64,000 nucleotides of DNA, taken from assembly GCA_029747015.1 (NCBI GenBank), contig JAKOGI010000354.1, positions 279,501 through 343,500 on the forward strand. Reading direction: 5' to 3'. A program made the position numbers and the translations under genes. The DNA is from Carnegiea gigantea (Eukaryota; Streptophyta; Magnoliopsida; Caryophyllales; Cactaceae). A model generated the notes under the pieces. It made no database searches. It was not told the DNA's origin and worked only from the letters and a program-made list of their open reading frames with translations. This document shows positions 47,469 through 60,261 of the stretch, in pieces (position 1 is the stretch's first letter; every line of letters starts with the position of its first letter).

Positions 47469-48053
47469 ATGCTTTTAGATTTTAAAATTACGTTGCACTT
47501 CCATTATGGGGGTAAATTTGAGGAAAGGCATAACCAAATTCATTACGTAGGAGAGATTGGTTGTACTAAACTTGACTATGACTATGATAAATTGTCTTTG
47601 ACTGAGTTGGAAGAGGATTGCAATTATAAGGATAATGTGACTGAACTTTGGTGGAGGAGTTCTAGAGGATGTAGTGAGTTGAGAAGGATTATTGGTGACA
47701 AGGAGATTGTAGATATAGCACCCAAACTTCGGAAGTGCAATATAGTCCATATATATGTGATTGAGAAACCTCTTCAAGGGCTCACCTTGCCATTGGTTAC
47801 CTATAACTTTGTCGATGAAAATGAGGTCATAGACCAAAATAGCACCCTTTTTGAACATTCACTTACTACAAATCTGGAGCGTGCTGAGAAATCCAATATG
47901 ACTTATGCATCTCAGACTCCTATAGAGTTACCATCGACAGCGAAACAACTAATTCGAAGGTCATTGTTTACTTTAAGACAGAATGGAGATGTATCAACTC
48001 CTACTGATGGTAGAGATGGTAAGAAAAATATAGGTAAAGATATCAATTTTTAG
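47469..48053 (+). CDS. PB1-like domain protein of the CACTA element
   Basis: ATG at 47469 follows TTTGCAG, so the exon may begin there after an upstream intron. The 194-residue reading is uninterrupted. Its first ~100 residues (FHYGGKF, HYVGEIGCTKLDYDYDKLS, then VTELWWR and IVHIYV) resemble the PB1-like N-terminal domain found in many plant transposon-encoded proteins; the rest is polar. PB1 folds mediate protein-protein contacts. Lying upstream of tnp2 in the same direction, it may be an accessory protein or a transposase first domain. It is the longest clean frame in the element, but function is not known. Confidence 0.6.
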   Translation: MLLDFKITLHFHYGGKFEERHNQIHYVGEIGCTKLDYDYDKLSLTELEEDCNYKDNVTELWWRSSRGCSELRRIIGDKEIVDIAPKLRKCNIVHIYVIEKPLQGLTLPLVTYNFVDENEVIDQNSTLFEHSLTTNLERAEKSNMTYASQTPIELPSTAKQLIRRSLFTLRQNGDVSTPTDGRDGKKNIGKDINF

Positions 48054-48306
48054 GCTTGATTTTTGTGTGATATTTTCTGGAGTTCTTTAGTGAATTGTCA
48101 ATGTCTTATTCTTGATTATTTGGTATTAATATTAGATGAAGTTTGTTGATGAAACATGTCTAGCCAGTATGTTTTTCCATCGTTTTTGGCCATAAAAGTA
48201 AGATGTTGTTTGAGAGCATTACCTTCTTATTTTTCTTCACATATCTTCATTTTATTTGTTTCGCTATTTATATATAGGTACTACTAATTACTTTATTTGC
48301 ACATAC

Positions 48307-51300
48307 ATGGCACCAAATAAGAGTTGGATGGCTCTATCTTCTATTGATCGTCACAGTGATGAATATAACGAAGGAATTAAGTACTTCCTTTCGTTTGCAT
48401 TTGATCGATTAGGTGAGGCAATCCATGTTATCAAATGCCCATGTGTGAAATGTTGTAACTCCAGTGAGCATCCAAGAGATGTGGTTGAAACACATCTTAT
48501 AGCATATGGGATTCTTGAAGGGTTACACATTTTGGTATCATGATGGAGAAAGAGCCGATGAACTTGAATCTGACGATGATGAGATGCAAGATGAATTTGA
48601 TGTAGAGGAAGATTTAGACGGTGATTCTCAAAGTGATGATGAAACGGATGAAATGATTAAGGATTTATTTCCTATTTATTATGGTCTCACTCAAAAAGGT
48701 GTTCCAATAGGAGCATCAAACACTGCTGACTGTACGGCGGAACCTAATGGTGATGCAAAAAAATTTTTTAGGTTAATAAAGGACTTTGAGCAAACCTGCG
48801 TATCCATGCTCTAGTTGTTCTAAGTTATCTGCAATGGTAAAATTGCTACATATCAAGTCTCTTGGTCGGTGGAGTAATGAATCATTTACTATGTTGCTAG
48901 AGTTTCTAAAGAATGAGTTGCTGCCATCTGGGTCAACGCTACCAGAGTCATGCTATGAGGCTAAGAAGACAATTAAGGACCTTGGGCTCTCATACAATAA
49001 GATTGATGCCTGTAGGAATGATTGCATGCTATTTTGGAAAGAAGATGCAAAACTTGATGCCTGCAAAGTGTGTCATGCATCAACGTGGAAATATGAGAAG
49101 TATAGCGAGATAGAAAACAGAAGGGAAAATGGGAAGAAAATTTCAGTAAAAGTTTTACGCCATTTTCCATTGAAACCACGACTTCAATGTCTCTTCATGT
49201 GTTCTAAGATAGCATCTAAGATGCGCTGGCATTATGAGGAACGCATCAAAGATGGAGTTATGAGGCACCTCGCTGATTCTAAAGCATGGAAAAAATTTGA
49301 TGAACTTCACCAGGGTTTTGCATCAGAACCACGTAATGTCAGGCTTGGGTTGATGAGTGATGGGTTTCAACCATTTTCAAACACATCAACTCCTTATAGT
49401 ATTTGGCCTGTGATACTTATTCTGTACAATGTGGCTCCTTGGAATTGCATGAAACAAGCCAACTTTATATTATCCTTAATCATTCCTGGTCCCAAGGGTC
49501 ATGGTGATGCAATAGATATTTACTTGCAACCCTTAATAGAAGAACTGAGGGAGTTATGGGAAATAGGGGTTGAGATGTATGATGCATCTAGAAGGCAAAA
49601 TTTTAAGATTCGTGCAGCTTTATTGTGGACCATAAATGACTTTCCAGCATATGAAATTTTATCTAGATAGAGCACTAAAGGAAAGCTTGCTTGTCCAGTG
49701 TATCATAAGCACACTCACTCTCTAAGATTACAACATTGTGCAAAACAAGTTTACATGCGCCATAGATATTTCTTGCCTAAGAATCATGGTTGGCGCAAAA
49801 AGAAAGATTGGTTTGGCAATGTGGAGCTAGAAGGACCTCTTATCCAACTATGTGGAAGCGATGTTGTGAACCAGGTACGTGATCTAGAGGGAATTCCCTT
49901 GAGCAAAGCTCCTCATGTGAAAGTGAAAATTAACCATGAAAAAAGGGGTGATAATTGGAATAAGAAAAGCATTTTTTTTGAGTAGCCGTATTAGGAAACC
50001 AATTTACTAAGGCATAACTTGGATGTTATGCACATTGAAAGGAATGTGTCTAATATCATTCTTGGAACTATCATGAACATGAAGGGAAAGACGAAAGATA
50101 CCGCCATGTCTCGATTAGATTTGTAAGCCTTTAATATTAGGGTAGATTTGCATGCTCGTGAAGAGGGTGACAAGCTTAAGCTACCACCAGCTCCTTATGT
50201 ATTATCTCAAAAGCAAAAGCAAGAGTTATGCAAGTTTCTTAAGGAAGTTAAGCTACCGGATGGCTTTTCCTCAAATATCTCTAGGTGCGTCAATATGAAA
50301 GAATGTAAGATCTCAGGATTAAATGGTCATGATCACCACATTCTTCTCCAAAGATTACTTCCTTTAGTAATACGCACAGGCATTCCTATGAAGGAAGTAA
50401 GCGAGGCAATTATTAAAATGTCTATGTTTTTTAATGTTTTGTATGCCAAGACATTGAAGGTAGAAGTCTTGGAAGCAATCAAGGCCCAAATGCCACTAAC
50501 TTTGTCCAAGTTGGAAAGGTGGTTTCCTCTGGCATGTTGTATTTACCTATCCACTTGGCGGATGAAGCTATCATTGGTGGGCTGGTTCAGTTCCGCTGGA
50601 TGTATTCAGGGGAACGCAATCTCTTTGGACTCAAGTCATGTGCTCGTAATAGGGCATGTCCGGAGGGTTCCATGGTGGAGGGCTATATTGTAGATGAGTA
50701 TATGATTCTTTGCTCCAGATACTTACATGGGACTGAGACAAAAGTAAATACCATAGGGCGGAATGATGATGGTGGTGTCAAACATGGCAAGATGCTAAGT
50801 ATTTTTTCACATCCCGGAAGGCCACTTGGAGCGATAAAGATGTGCGACATGGATGAGAGGGAAAAACAACGAGCCCATACATATGCTTTGATGAATGGCC
50901 CTGAAGCGTTACCTTTCATTCAGTAAATTGTATCTTTTACATAATTTTAATTAGTGTCATTTTAGTAGGAGCAAATACTAATTTTATATGTTCTTTAGAG
51001 AGCATTATCTTATGTTGGAGAGTTGTTTAAAGGAAATGATGGAGGATGAGAAGAACAACCACTTTAAGGACTGGTTTAAGGCTAAAGTGAGTTATTCATT
51101 TGAGATAAAGTGCTTTGATATTTGTTTCAAATTACATCTTATTTGTATATTTGATTTTGTTCTATAGGTGGAAGAGTTGTACGAATAAGGAACTTGCCCT
51201 CATGGGGAGGAGCTTTCATCATTGGCTCGAGGGCTTACACCATATGTGAAGAGCTGTACTGGTTACATCACTAATGGATTTAAATTTCACACACTAAGCA

Positions 51301-51859
51301 GAGAGATTGGTGCAAGGACACAGAATAGTGGAGTTCTTGTGGTGGGTAATGCCGGAGATGGAGAACCTAACATAGATTATTATGGGATACTTACAGAGAG
51401 GTCTTCCGTTTGGAGTACACAGGGAGTAATGTGGTTGTATTCTTTCGATGTCAATGATGGGATATAGATCGTAGAAAAGGAGTCAAAGTAGATAAATTTG
51501 GCTTTGTCACCGTGAATCATCAACGTCATTTGAAAACAAATGATCCTTTTGTGCTAGCGGCTCAAGCATCACAAGTTTTTTATGTGAATGATATTAGTCA
51601 AAAGGGTTGGCGTGTGGTGGTGAAGGTACAACCTAGAGATTCATATGAGTCAACTCTTGAGGAAGATAAGGGACGAGGAAGCATAGAAGAGAACGATGAA
51701 GCTTACCAACAGAGCATTTCATTTAATGCCCAACTTGCTACATCAACATCAAATGAAGACTTTGAATATGCTAATGCTTACTATAGAAATGATGTACAAG
51801 CAGAGTCTATTGATATGTGTTCGTTACCTAGAAAAACCAGAACAACTAGGATAAAATGA
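48307..51859 (+). pseudogene. CACTA transposase, tnp2 type (Transposase_21), decayed
   Basis: From ATG 48307 (MAPNKSWMALSS) the order is a Transpos_assoc zinc-binding domain (CPCVKC), an acidic linker, the Transposase_21 core (KIDACRNDCMLFWK; WPVILILYNVAPW; HNLDVMHIERNV), a DUF4218-like part (50150-50926) and a DUF4216-like part (51222-51840; DYYGILTE, VFYVND). Breaks: frame changes near 48510, 48795 and 50519; TAG at 49668-49670 where Trp is expected; TAG at 49983-49985 and another 6 bases on; a stop near 50124; and another after 51464. Short introns are likely near 50930-51000 and 51085-51168. No intact enzyme. Confidence 0.85.
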
Positions 51860-52199
51860 GTTACCATTAGATATTGTTGGCTACCAGCCTTCAGTGTTTA
51901 TTCTGTTTTTTGAAATGTTTTCATTGCCTAGAAAAACCAAACATTACGTATAGTGTGATCTGATTTTGTGTTTGCTGTTTATCATAAATTGATTTATGCT
52001 TTAGCTTTATTTTTTTCATATATTACACTTGCAGTTTTTGTATTTTTGATATTCTAGTTTATAATGAATCTTGTAATTTTTTATATAATGAGGGAGCACG
52101 ACACCTGCAAGGAAGAACTCAGCAAAGGCAAGGTTCCTGGCACCTGGTTTCCTATGTTGTGGATGCTTATCGAGTTTAAAGACGCCTTCCTGCCCTAAA

Positions 52200-53110
52200 T
52201 CTTCAGTCGGACAAAACCTAAGTGAACAGCATCTTATTAATGCTCTGGAAGGTAGATGCCAAGATGATGCAAATGCAGGAAAGAAAGATGTGGTAAGCCT
52301 TGTACCTTTCATCATTATATTTGTTCGTAATTATATATTCCTGTATGGGCTATAAATCATCTAAGTTTTTGTTTGATGTTAGAATGTGTTAGAGGAGGTT
52401 TCGATTCATAACAACCAGCAAGTTCCAACTTGGTAATGAAGATATGCCCTTCATCTCAAAGCATGATGATCTATCTATTGAGAATTACACACCCTTAATA
52501 ACTTTTCTTTATTCATAGGCTTAAGTCTGTTCGTCTGCAAGCACAAAAGCAGAATGATGTGGCAAATGCATAAAAGGATAATGATTCGGCAAATTCACAA
52601 AAGGATAATGACACGATAAATGCATAGAAGGAAAATGTGGTAAGCATTTTGCCTTTTACTATTTTATTTGTTTAAAATTATATGTTTTGATGTGATTGTT
52701 ATCCATCTTATTGCGTTTGGCATTTGTAGAATGTGTCGGAGGAGCAATTTGTTCACAAAGTATTACAAATTCCAAGCTGGTAATGAAGACACATCGTCCT
52801 TCTAAAAGCCTAAGCTAGTATTTTTAAGTTTTCATAATTCGCAGATCTTCTGTCTATTGAAAATTAAATCCAAAATTGTTCATAATTTTAGGTTCAAGCA
52901 TGATATTCTGTAAGCACACAGTGATAAGGAAAAGGGATGTGAAAATTCTGCGAGTAATGATGCTGTGATAGGTGGTGGAAAGCTAACAGTTACAAGGAAT
53001 GCTATTAATCCATCTGAAAATGATTCTCCGGATAATGAAGGTGTGAAACAGTTTGGGAAGTTGCATGTAGAATGTAGCGTTAGCAGTGTTCAACCCATTT
53101 GTTGTTTGCT
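52200..53110 (+). repeat. Tandemly repeated exon modules in the CACTA second gene
   Basis: Two 50-nt exons, 52383-52432 and 52730-52779, have the same length and near-identical context: (T)AG|AATGTGT at the start and CTTG or GCTG|GTAATGAAGA at the end. Each is followed by an exon starting GCTTAAG or GTTCAAG, and the introns GTAAGCCTTGTACCTTT (52292) and GTAAGCATTTTGCCTTT (52640) also match. This is an exon-intron module of about 350 bp, at least doubled. Confidence 0.65.
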
Positions 53111-53206
53111 ATCCATGCTGAAATGAGGTAGATCTTTTCTAGTGTGTCACTTTCTAGTACTTTTAAATTTTTTTTAAAAAATAAACTTGACATTTTTATT
53201 GTGCAG

Positions 53207-54723
53207 CTCGTATTAGTGCTGAAAGAAGAAAAAGAAAGCGAGGCATTGTTTCAAGACCTAGAGGAAGGAACAAGGTTAGGCAAGTGGCAACTCTGAAAGA
53301 TGGGCAAAAACTTGGACTAGCCTTCTACAATAATGGGCTGGTGGGTGAAAACCAATGCCCTCTAGCAAGACATATCGGCAAACTTGTTCGTGATCGTAAC
53401 ATGTTACCGATTAAAGTGCATAGTTGGAATGAAATCGATTCCAAAGATTTGGACAAACTATGGAATGCTATTATGGTATGATAGGATGACTTGTATCCAC
53501 TTTTTATTTACGTTAAACTTATCGTAGGAATAATGCATGTGAAAAGTGAGATAGATATTTTGTGCAATATATTATTTCCTCACAAATTTTTGTTTGTTTG
53601 GTATGATAGGATAAGTTTGAAGGAGGTGGTCTAGAGCATCATCATACCACCATCATGCGACAAGCAAGGAACTTATGGAATAAATAGCGGGGGGAAATGA
53701 AGCAACTACACCTGAAAAAGGTATCTAGTTTAGAGGAAGCACTCTCTCCGAAGAATGTACCTAAAAGCTTGCTTAAGGAAGATTGGGAATGGTTGGTGTT
53801 AGAGCACTATACAGACCTTGATTTTCAGGTACAGAGTTTGAACTATGGCAGTTGAAGACAGAATCATTTTCTAATTTTTTTTTTTTTTGTTACTCTTTTA
53901 CATATATTCATACTTGTATAACTCAAACAATGTGAATTGTAGATCAAGAGTGCTAGAAATTCTGAAAACTGAGCTCAGTTGACAATGCTTCCTCATACTG
54001 GTAGCAAGCCAATTCGGCGAATCATATATGATGACTTGGTATGTATGCAAATCAAAAAGAGTGGCCCTCTCTTCTTTTTCGATATTTTTTGGGGTATTCT
54101 GCTCCACGATAAGCTGCTCAGTTGGGGTATGCTCCACGAGTTGGGGTATGCTGCTTAGTTGAATAAGTTATATGCTTAAGATAAGCTGCATGCGTTTGAA
54201 TCTGGTGGAATCAGTATGCATCTGTGAATCTAAAATGAATGGCTATTGGTGTAATATTTGGTTGTAAATTTTTTTTGAATGTATTATTTTTGACCTATCA
54301 AGTTGGAGGTCTTGACAGTTAACAGAGGCTTTAGAGTGGTTAAAAAAAATACACGTCAAGCATTATTTGACTTTGTTCAACATGTTGCTATAGGGGGCAA
54401 AAACAGGAAAGTACCAAACATTGCTGAGATCTTTAAAGCAACCCGAAAGAGAAAGGATGGCACATTGAATGAAGAAGATGCAGCATTATATGTATAGCAT
54501 ATTACTTATTTTTGTTGTGAACTAGTAATTCTTTTTAATTTTTTTGGATTTTTAGTCATGTTCATACCTTTATATTTTTATTTTTACAAGATCAGATTAT
54601 GGAGGAATCTGGAAAGAATCCATCAATGTCTCAATTTGAGTTGGTAGAAAAATGTTTTGGACCTCAAAATCGAGACCGTGTAATTTGCTTTGAACGCGGT
54701 GTAAAACCCAAGGATATTAGGTG
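53207..54723 (+). pseudogene. Ptta/En-Spm plant transposase protein (Transposase_24)
   Basis: Exons with GT-AG borders: 53207-53475, 53610-53828, 53943-54038, 54303-54497 and about 54594-54723. Seen in order: a basic patch (RRKRKRG), VHSWNEI then LDKLWNAI, NLWNK followed by a TAG, LLKEDWEWLVLEHY, HTGSKPIRRI, FKATRKRKDG and MSQFELVEKCFG. This matches the second protein of plant CACTA elements, thought to act with tnp2 at the ends. Internal stops include TAG at 53685-53687. A coiled-coil-like tail may follow at 54770-54960. Confidence 0.75.
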
Positions 54724-56399
54724 ATCTAAACCGAGTAAGGCAGACCTGAAACCTGAGCTTCAACAAAAAACCAACTACTTAGTGAGTTGACAAATCGAGT
54801 GGTGAACATCGAGCAGCTTGAAACATCACATCAAAAGAAGATTTCGAACATGGAAGCTAGTCATCAAAGAGATATAGGAGAGCTTCTCAAGGAAATCAAG
54901 CTTCTTAAGAGTCTTGTTCTTCCACAACAGCACAACACTGCAATACCAACTTCAGCTCCTTAACGTGAAATATAAATGCTTGACAACATGCCTATGTTTT
55001 TTTGGATGAATTAGGTAAGTACACCTTCACACATGAGTCTCTCTCTCTCTCTGTCTCCTCTTCCTCTCTACAAAATCACTCAGCGCCCTCTCCCTCAATG
55101 GCTGAATGAAACTATGGAAATCCCATTTCTTCCATAATTCATTGTTTACTTTTTCTCTCTGATTCTGAAAACTTTGCTCAATTTGGTTCGATTACCTTTG
55201 TGGGCATATGAGTTGCATCCTTTTTCACCCCTTTTTTGATGATTTTGTTGGTTGATTTGCCAAAACGGTGGTAGAAAAATCAAGTAATAATGAAGAAGCT
55301 AACTGGCTGGTGGTTGGGAATTGTTTCAGTCAACAAATCCCATTTCGGACATGTATGTTGTGTTACACTGGTTCAACATATGTTGACGTGAAATGTTTGA
55401 AAATGAGAGCATAGGATGGGGACACGTTCGGTCCAAAGCCTTGGTTATTGGTACTTCTTTTTGTCGTTATTACCCAAGGTAATTTTTTTAATAAAAAAAT
55501 CACAATTAGAAAGTGATTAAGGGAGTTGTTTAGTTAGGTGGAGCAAACAGATGGCAAAGGAATTTTCAAGTTGAGCATGGGTCCATTCTTGACTGGTAGG
55601 TTTTTATCATCATTGATTGGGCTTGTCGGCCCAATTTTGGAGTCCAAACTATTTGCTCACAGTGAATTTTACCTTTTTGTTATCAGAATCACCTAACTAA
55701 TCTCAGGGTGATGAATTAGGTTAGGACTTTGATGGTTGCTCAACTATTAAATATCTACTAGACTAATACATCACTTTGCCAATTGGACAAAGTACGATAT
55801 GATATATTAGTGAAGTTAGTGAAAGTGTGAGAGGTTGGTAGCTTTAGGAATAGCGACCTTATACTGGTTGTAATTCTATTTTATTAATTCTATGTAAATT
55901 AGGAATAGCGACCTTATAATGGTTGCCCAGAATCTTGATACCTTGTGGCAATGGACTTGTCATGTATGTGGTCGTTTGTGTCTAAACTAATTGTGGGTGT
56001 TGGTGATGTATAATTTTATGCCATGAAATTTGCTTCTGAATTTTTTCTTTAAAGTCCATAGAAGGCCTAAAAATGTTCTTGTTATGCAGGTGCGAAGTCC
56101 AGGATGATGTGGACATTACATCAAGTACATGAAGTTAGATGATGAGCGCTGCTTATTTTCATTGAAGGATAGCACATTTTTTGGGAGATGTGTATACATC
56201 AATTACCATCTTTTGGATGACGTATAATTATTTCGACAACTTTGACATATTGCAATATTTTGAATGACTTGTATGGTTATGAAGGCATAGCTTATTGTGC
56301 ATTTCTATCTCTATCGCCATTAAACATTAACATTTTAGTTTTTGACAAGGATTATATTGTAGCAACATTTTTCCAACCTTTAAAAAGGTTAAGTTAAAT
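54724..56399 (+). other. 3' part of the CACTA element, mostly non-coding
   Basis: It may hold the coiled-coil tail of the preceding gene (54770-54960). A (TC)n run lies at 55040-55060, and the phrase TAGGAATAGCGACCTTATA is duplicated at 55846 and 55899. Nothing else is supported. Confidence 0.5.
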
Positions 56400-56705
56400 A
56401 TTTTTTAAAAAATAAAAAATTACGCTGTCTACGAAGAAAATAGTAGCCGTAAATAGATTATTTTTCTACGAAGGAATTTAGAAACCGTCATAAAAAGTAT
56501 TACCTTTTAGGATAATTAAAAAAAACCGTCGTAAAAACTAAGGATGTCTTCTACGACGGTTTGGTCGTAAAAGGTCTTTTACGACGAAGCCTTCTACGAC
56601 GGTCCACGACGGAGCCCTAGACTATTATAGAAGATCTTCTACGACGGTTCCATGAACTTTCTAGGGCAGATTATTCCTTCGTAAAAGGATAAATTTCTAC
56701 TAGTA
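56400..56705 (+). repeat. Right subterminal repeats and terminus of the CACTA element
   Basis: CTACGACGGT occurs exactly at 56550-56559, 56593-56602 and 56639-56648, with ACCGTCGTA at 56524-56532 and degenerate copies around 56460-56500. Terminus CTACTAGTA at 56697-56705. Confidence 0.85.
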
Positions 56706-59631
56706 TATTTGTTTACTTCTTTATATTATTTTCAGTTGCTATTTTATCGGATGTTCTTATGCTTCAAATGATCAACCATAGATATTAAACTACAACTGTT
56801 TGACATTTTATGCTGGCTATTGACTTCTCCACACATTGAATGCAAAGCCTAACACAATCCTTTTTTAAGGTACACCCCTAACCCCCCAAGGAAAACAATT
56901 GGTTTATTTTACAGTAGTAATAACCAGTGGTACTTTCAGTTTGATTCTATTGTTGACTTAAAATAAATTTTGGGTTTTGATTGGACATGAATCGATTGTA
57001 CTCTCGCGTAGTGATCCTTGCTTGCAAATCCTTTTCATCTTCTTCTCAGCCAAGATCTACGTTTGGATTTCAGTCAAGCTGCCTGGACCTCCCATCTTTG
57101 TCACCAAGTGCTCTGCATGGGCTCCCTTCGTACCTCTTTCATTAACAAAATTCTTGGTATGCTTTCTTGCTTGATCATTCTCCCACATTTTACTGCTTTC
57201 TTCATTGAATTTAGTATTTTCTTTGCAATTCGCAAATTGATAGTGTGGAATTACTCGCAATTGTTATCAGTTGGTGGTAACCCATGACGGTAAGCTTTGA
57301 ATTTGATGTGGTAATACAAGGATAAGAGAGAATACTTGACAAAAAGCGTTGGTTTGATGGAGTAGATAAGTTTAATAGTTTGTTTCCAAGTACAGAATTT
57401 CCCTATTTTTTAGTATTTTAAATTTTACAAAATTATGCGATGTTTTGGTAGAATTGATTACTGAATTATCTATTCGCATTATATCTAATAGGAATCTTTC
57501 TCATTTTTCCTTTAAAGCAAGCATGAAATAGCACTGTCAAGCTCCATTAGTCGCAAACTTAAGTATGAGATTGAATAAAATTTTCTCGAACTTTTGGAAA
57601 TACTTATTTCATTATCACTGGTGTGGTTAGAGGAGTCTATGTAGATAGGATGCAGTTTTAGATGACTTCAAGTGATACAAAGAGAGAAATATGTTTCCTA
57701 AATTTCTTTTCCTTTAGGGAGAAAAGAAAGGGGGGGCTCTTTGAAGCCAGGCAATGGTGTGAGAGTATGAGGCACAGTAAGATCTAACAAGAAATAGAGG
57801 TTAAGTTATTTTCCCAAATGACTAGAACATGGGATTACCTACATCAATTTGGAAAGATTGCTCTAATGTTAACTCCTTGATGTTTGTTTCTTTAAATGGC
57901 TAATATTCAATAGAGATTAATGCACTCAAGGATGGTATTTGAAAACATAGAGAGAACATTCAGTAGGGCAAGGTGCTGGTAACGGCGAGATAATTCAGGG
58001 CAGTCCCCTCACGTTCCCCCAAAAAACAATAGTTGTATTACACGTTTGGTTGAAAATTTGTTTTCCTAAATGCATAGTGATTTGGTTTTTGGGATAATCT
58101 CCACATTGTTTCATTCTCATGTGTTGGATTTATATTTAGTGGTCACTTATTTTTTTCTTTGAACCAGATGGAGGTAGAGATATAAGAAGTGACTTCATGT
58201 TTGTCATGGACAAGCAGGAATGCACTAGGATTCCTTAGATGCTACTAAATTCAGTAATAAGAATTGAATATTGTCATTTCCCCTTAAATTCACCCTTTTT
58301 TAAGGAATGACATAATTTTGGAATTATTATAATTTTTTTTGTATCTTGCATTTGTCGATTTATATGAAATAAGCTTTTTGCTAAGGAATTATTGTTCATC
58401 CTCATCTATTGTATTATAATTGTACTGTATGACTTTTGTGGCTCATTCAACTAAAGGAAAAAGGAGAATTGTTGAGTACGGAAAGACTAAAGTTGGATTT
58501 GTAATTGGCAATTCGAATTGTAACATCACATATTTATTTGTTGTAGGTTTGAATTGTATCTCAATTCTCAGCTCTCGTTTAAATTGCGTATATTTGATTT
58601 ATATTATTGTCATAGGTTTGAAGTATAGTAACTTCCCCCTTAATAATATTAATTTTATGGGAATTTCATGGTGTTTTTGACTTCTTACAGTGACGATTAT
58701 ATTATTCAAAATAAGTACAGCAGTGACTTAAAGTTGCATTATTTGAAAATATAATTATTATTGGTATGTTTATTATTAAATTTTACAAGAACATGTTATA
58801 CAAACAGCGAATTTAAATCTACTGACAAAATGGATGTGAAATTTATACTAATATGATTTGGTATGACTAGATGAATATATCACCATAAAAATAGAGAAAT
58901 TCTAATGTTATAATTAAAAATAAAAAGAACCACTTATAGTGTCTCAGTTACCTTTGGTATAGTTTTTGTTAGTGAGATTAAGTTAAGAATAGAAAGAAAA
59001 AAAATTAGTGTATTCTTCAACTAATAAATTTCCTTCTCATAATTTTATAAATGTTTTTGTTAATTTTTTTTTATCATTATGCATTGTCTTCGTTAATTTA
59101 TGTATAAGATAAAATGGTTTTACTCTTTCTATCATTCCATTAAGTGAGTTCTGCTCTATACCAACTTACATCCTTTATGCACAAAGTAACATTAAATAAT
59201 TTTGTGACAAGGGTTTGCTTATTGTCATTAGTTATATTTCTCCGGGAAAATGCTTCTTAGATTTTTTAAACTTTCAATTTCAACATAAAATACATTTTCT
59301 TATAAAATGTTTTTTAAAAGGTAATCTTCAGAAGGAAAACATGAAATGAAAAATAATCATGAACAAATCATGAATTATTTACTTTCTAAACCATTCAATC
59401 ATAGTGCATGAATTTTCTTAACCCCCAACTATGCACATGAATTTTTTGATCCATTGAACTATTGTGCAATTAATTTGTGGGGAATACGTCACTATTGAAC
59501 TTTTTATATAATTCCCAAAACTTTTCATATTTGCATATTTGACTCCAATTCTTCAAAGCTTACTTTCAAAGATTTTAAATTTGTGGATGTGTAATTTCTC
59601 TCATTAGTACTACTCTAGGCCCTCTATCATT
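56706..59631. other. AT-rich intergenic sequence
   Basis: About 2.9 kb without a supported gene. Frames at 56977-57287 and 58420-58680 lack any recognisable domain. Just before the pararetrovirus primer site, TACGTCAC (59485-59492) and TATATAAT (59505-59512) could be promoter elements of that element; this is weak evidence. Confidence 0.5.
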
Positions 59632-59643
59632 TGGTATCAGAGT
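59632..59643 (+). promoter_or_regulatory. tRNA-Met primer-binding site of the pararetrovirus
   Basis: TGGTATCAGAGT, complementary to plant initiator tRNA-Met; by convention caulimovirid genomes are numbered from this site. Confidence 0.75.
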
Positions 59644-59711
59644 CACATGACCAAAAATAATCAAGATTATTAGGGTAATTAATAATTAATTAAGCTAATT
59701 AACTATGTTTA

Positions 59712-60101
59712 ATGCTTGAATCATCACCTACTTGCTCTGTTCCTGATTATTCATATATTGTTCACCCACCAAAAGGAGCTACTTCAGTAACACTTCAATT
59801 AAACTATATTACTGATATAGTTTTAGAATTAAATGCTGAACTAGTAAAAATTAAGACTGAAGTTAAGGAGATTAAAAAGCAGTTATCTGTAATCCACCTT
59901 TCTTTAGTTAACGAAATCAGACATAGTGGAAAATCAACTTTAAGTATTAGTCCTCCATTTCAGCATAAATATCCTTTCCAAAACTCAAAAATTAAAAAAC
60001 CATTTCCTTTGCATGATATAAAAATTCAAAAAGAAGTAAGAGAAAAATTAACTGAAAAATCATCTGAAAAGGCAGAGAAAGAAGAAGAGGATGGAACATA
60101 A
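59712..60101 (+). pseudogene. Pararetrovirus first reading frame, N-terminal capsid region
   Basis: ATG 59712 opens 129 codons. The middle (about residues 35-75) is Leu, Lys and Glu-rich and looks coiled-coil; the end is very acidic and basic. It ends at TAA 60099-60101, overlapping the ATG of the next frame at 60091. I do not recognise a named domain. It may be a virion-associated or capsid N-terminal part; whether the split is native or a decay event is not clear. Confidence 0.5.
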
Positions 60102-60258
60102 GCAGTTTAATCTGGAAGAATTACAGAATAGGTTTAATAATGAACAAAATCTAGAAGAACTAAACAAAATCATGGGCGTAATAGTTGATAAACTAGAGGT
60201 ATTATCTGATGATAATGAAGAGATAAATAATGTCCAGTTAGAAGAAGAAATATATTAG
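60091..60258 (+). pseudogene. Small overlapping frame (55 codons)
   Basis: ATG 60091 overlaps the preceding frame by 11 nt. It is Asn, Glu and Leu-rich and acidic, and ends in two consecutive TAG codons (60256-60261) directly before ATG 60262 in the same frame. It probably forms one coding region with the next entry, now cut by these stops. Confidence 0.45.
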
Positions 60259-60261
60259 TAG

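Larger units (their letters stand above)
43247..56705 (+). mobile_element. CACTA (En/Spm) transposon, 13.5 kb
   Basis: The left end CACTACTAGAGATTTG and the complement of the right end (TACTAGTAGAAATTTA) are imperfect inverted repeats; the final base on the right has changed from the expected G to A. Subterminal CTACGACGGT/ACCGTCGTA motifs cluster at the right end and occur at the left. Inside are a PB1-like ORF, a tnp2-type transposase and a Ptta/En-Spm protein, all in the plus direction. The flanks TTT and TAT are a poor 3-bp duplication. A tandem duplication and a solo LTR enlarge it. The transposase is dead. Confidence 0.85.

Noticed and set aside
56977..57287. Possible small membrane protein gene
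   Set aside because: Two overlapping frames with no family likeness, no splice context and AT-rich surroundings; probably chance.
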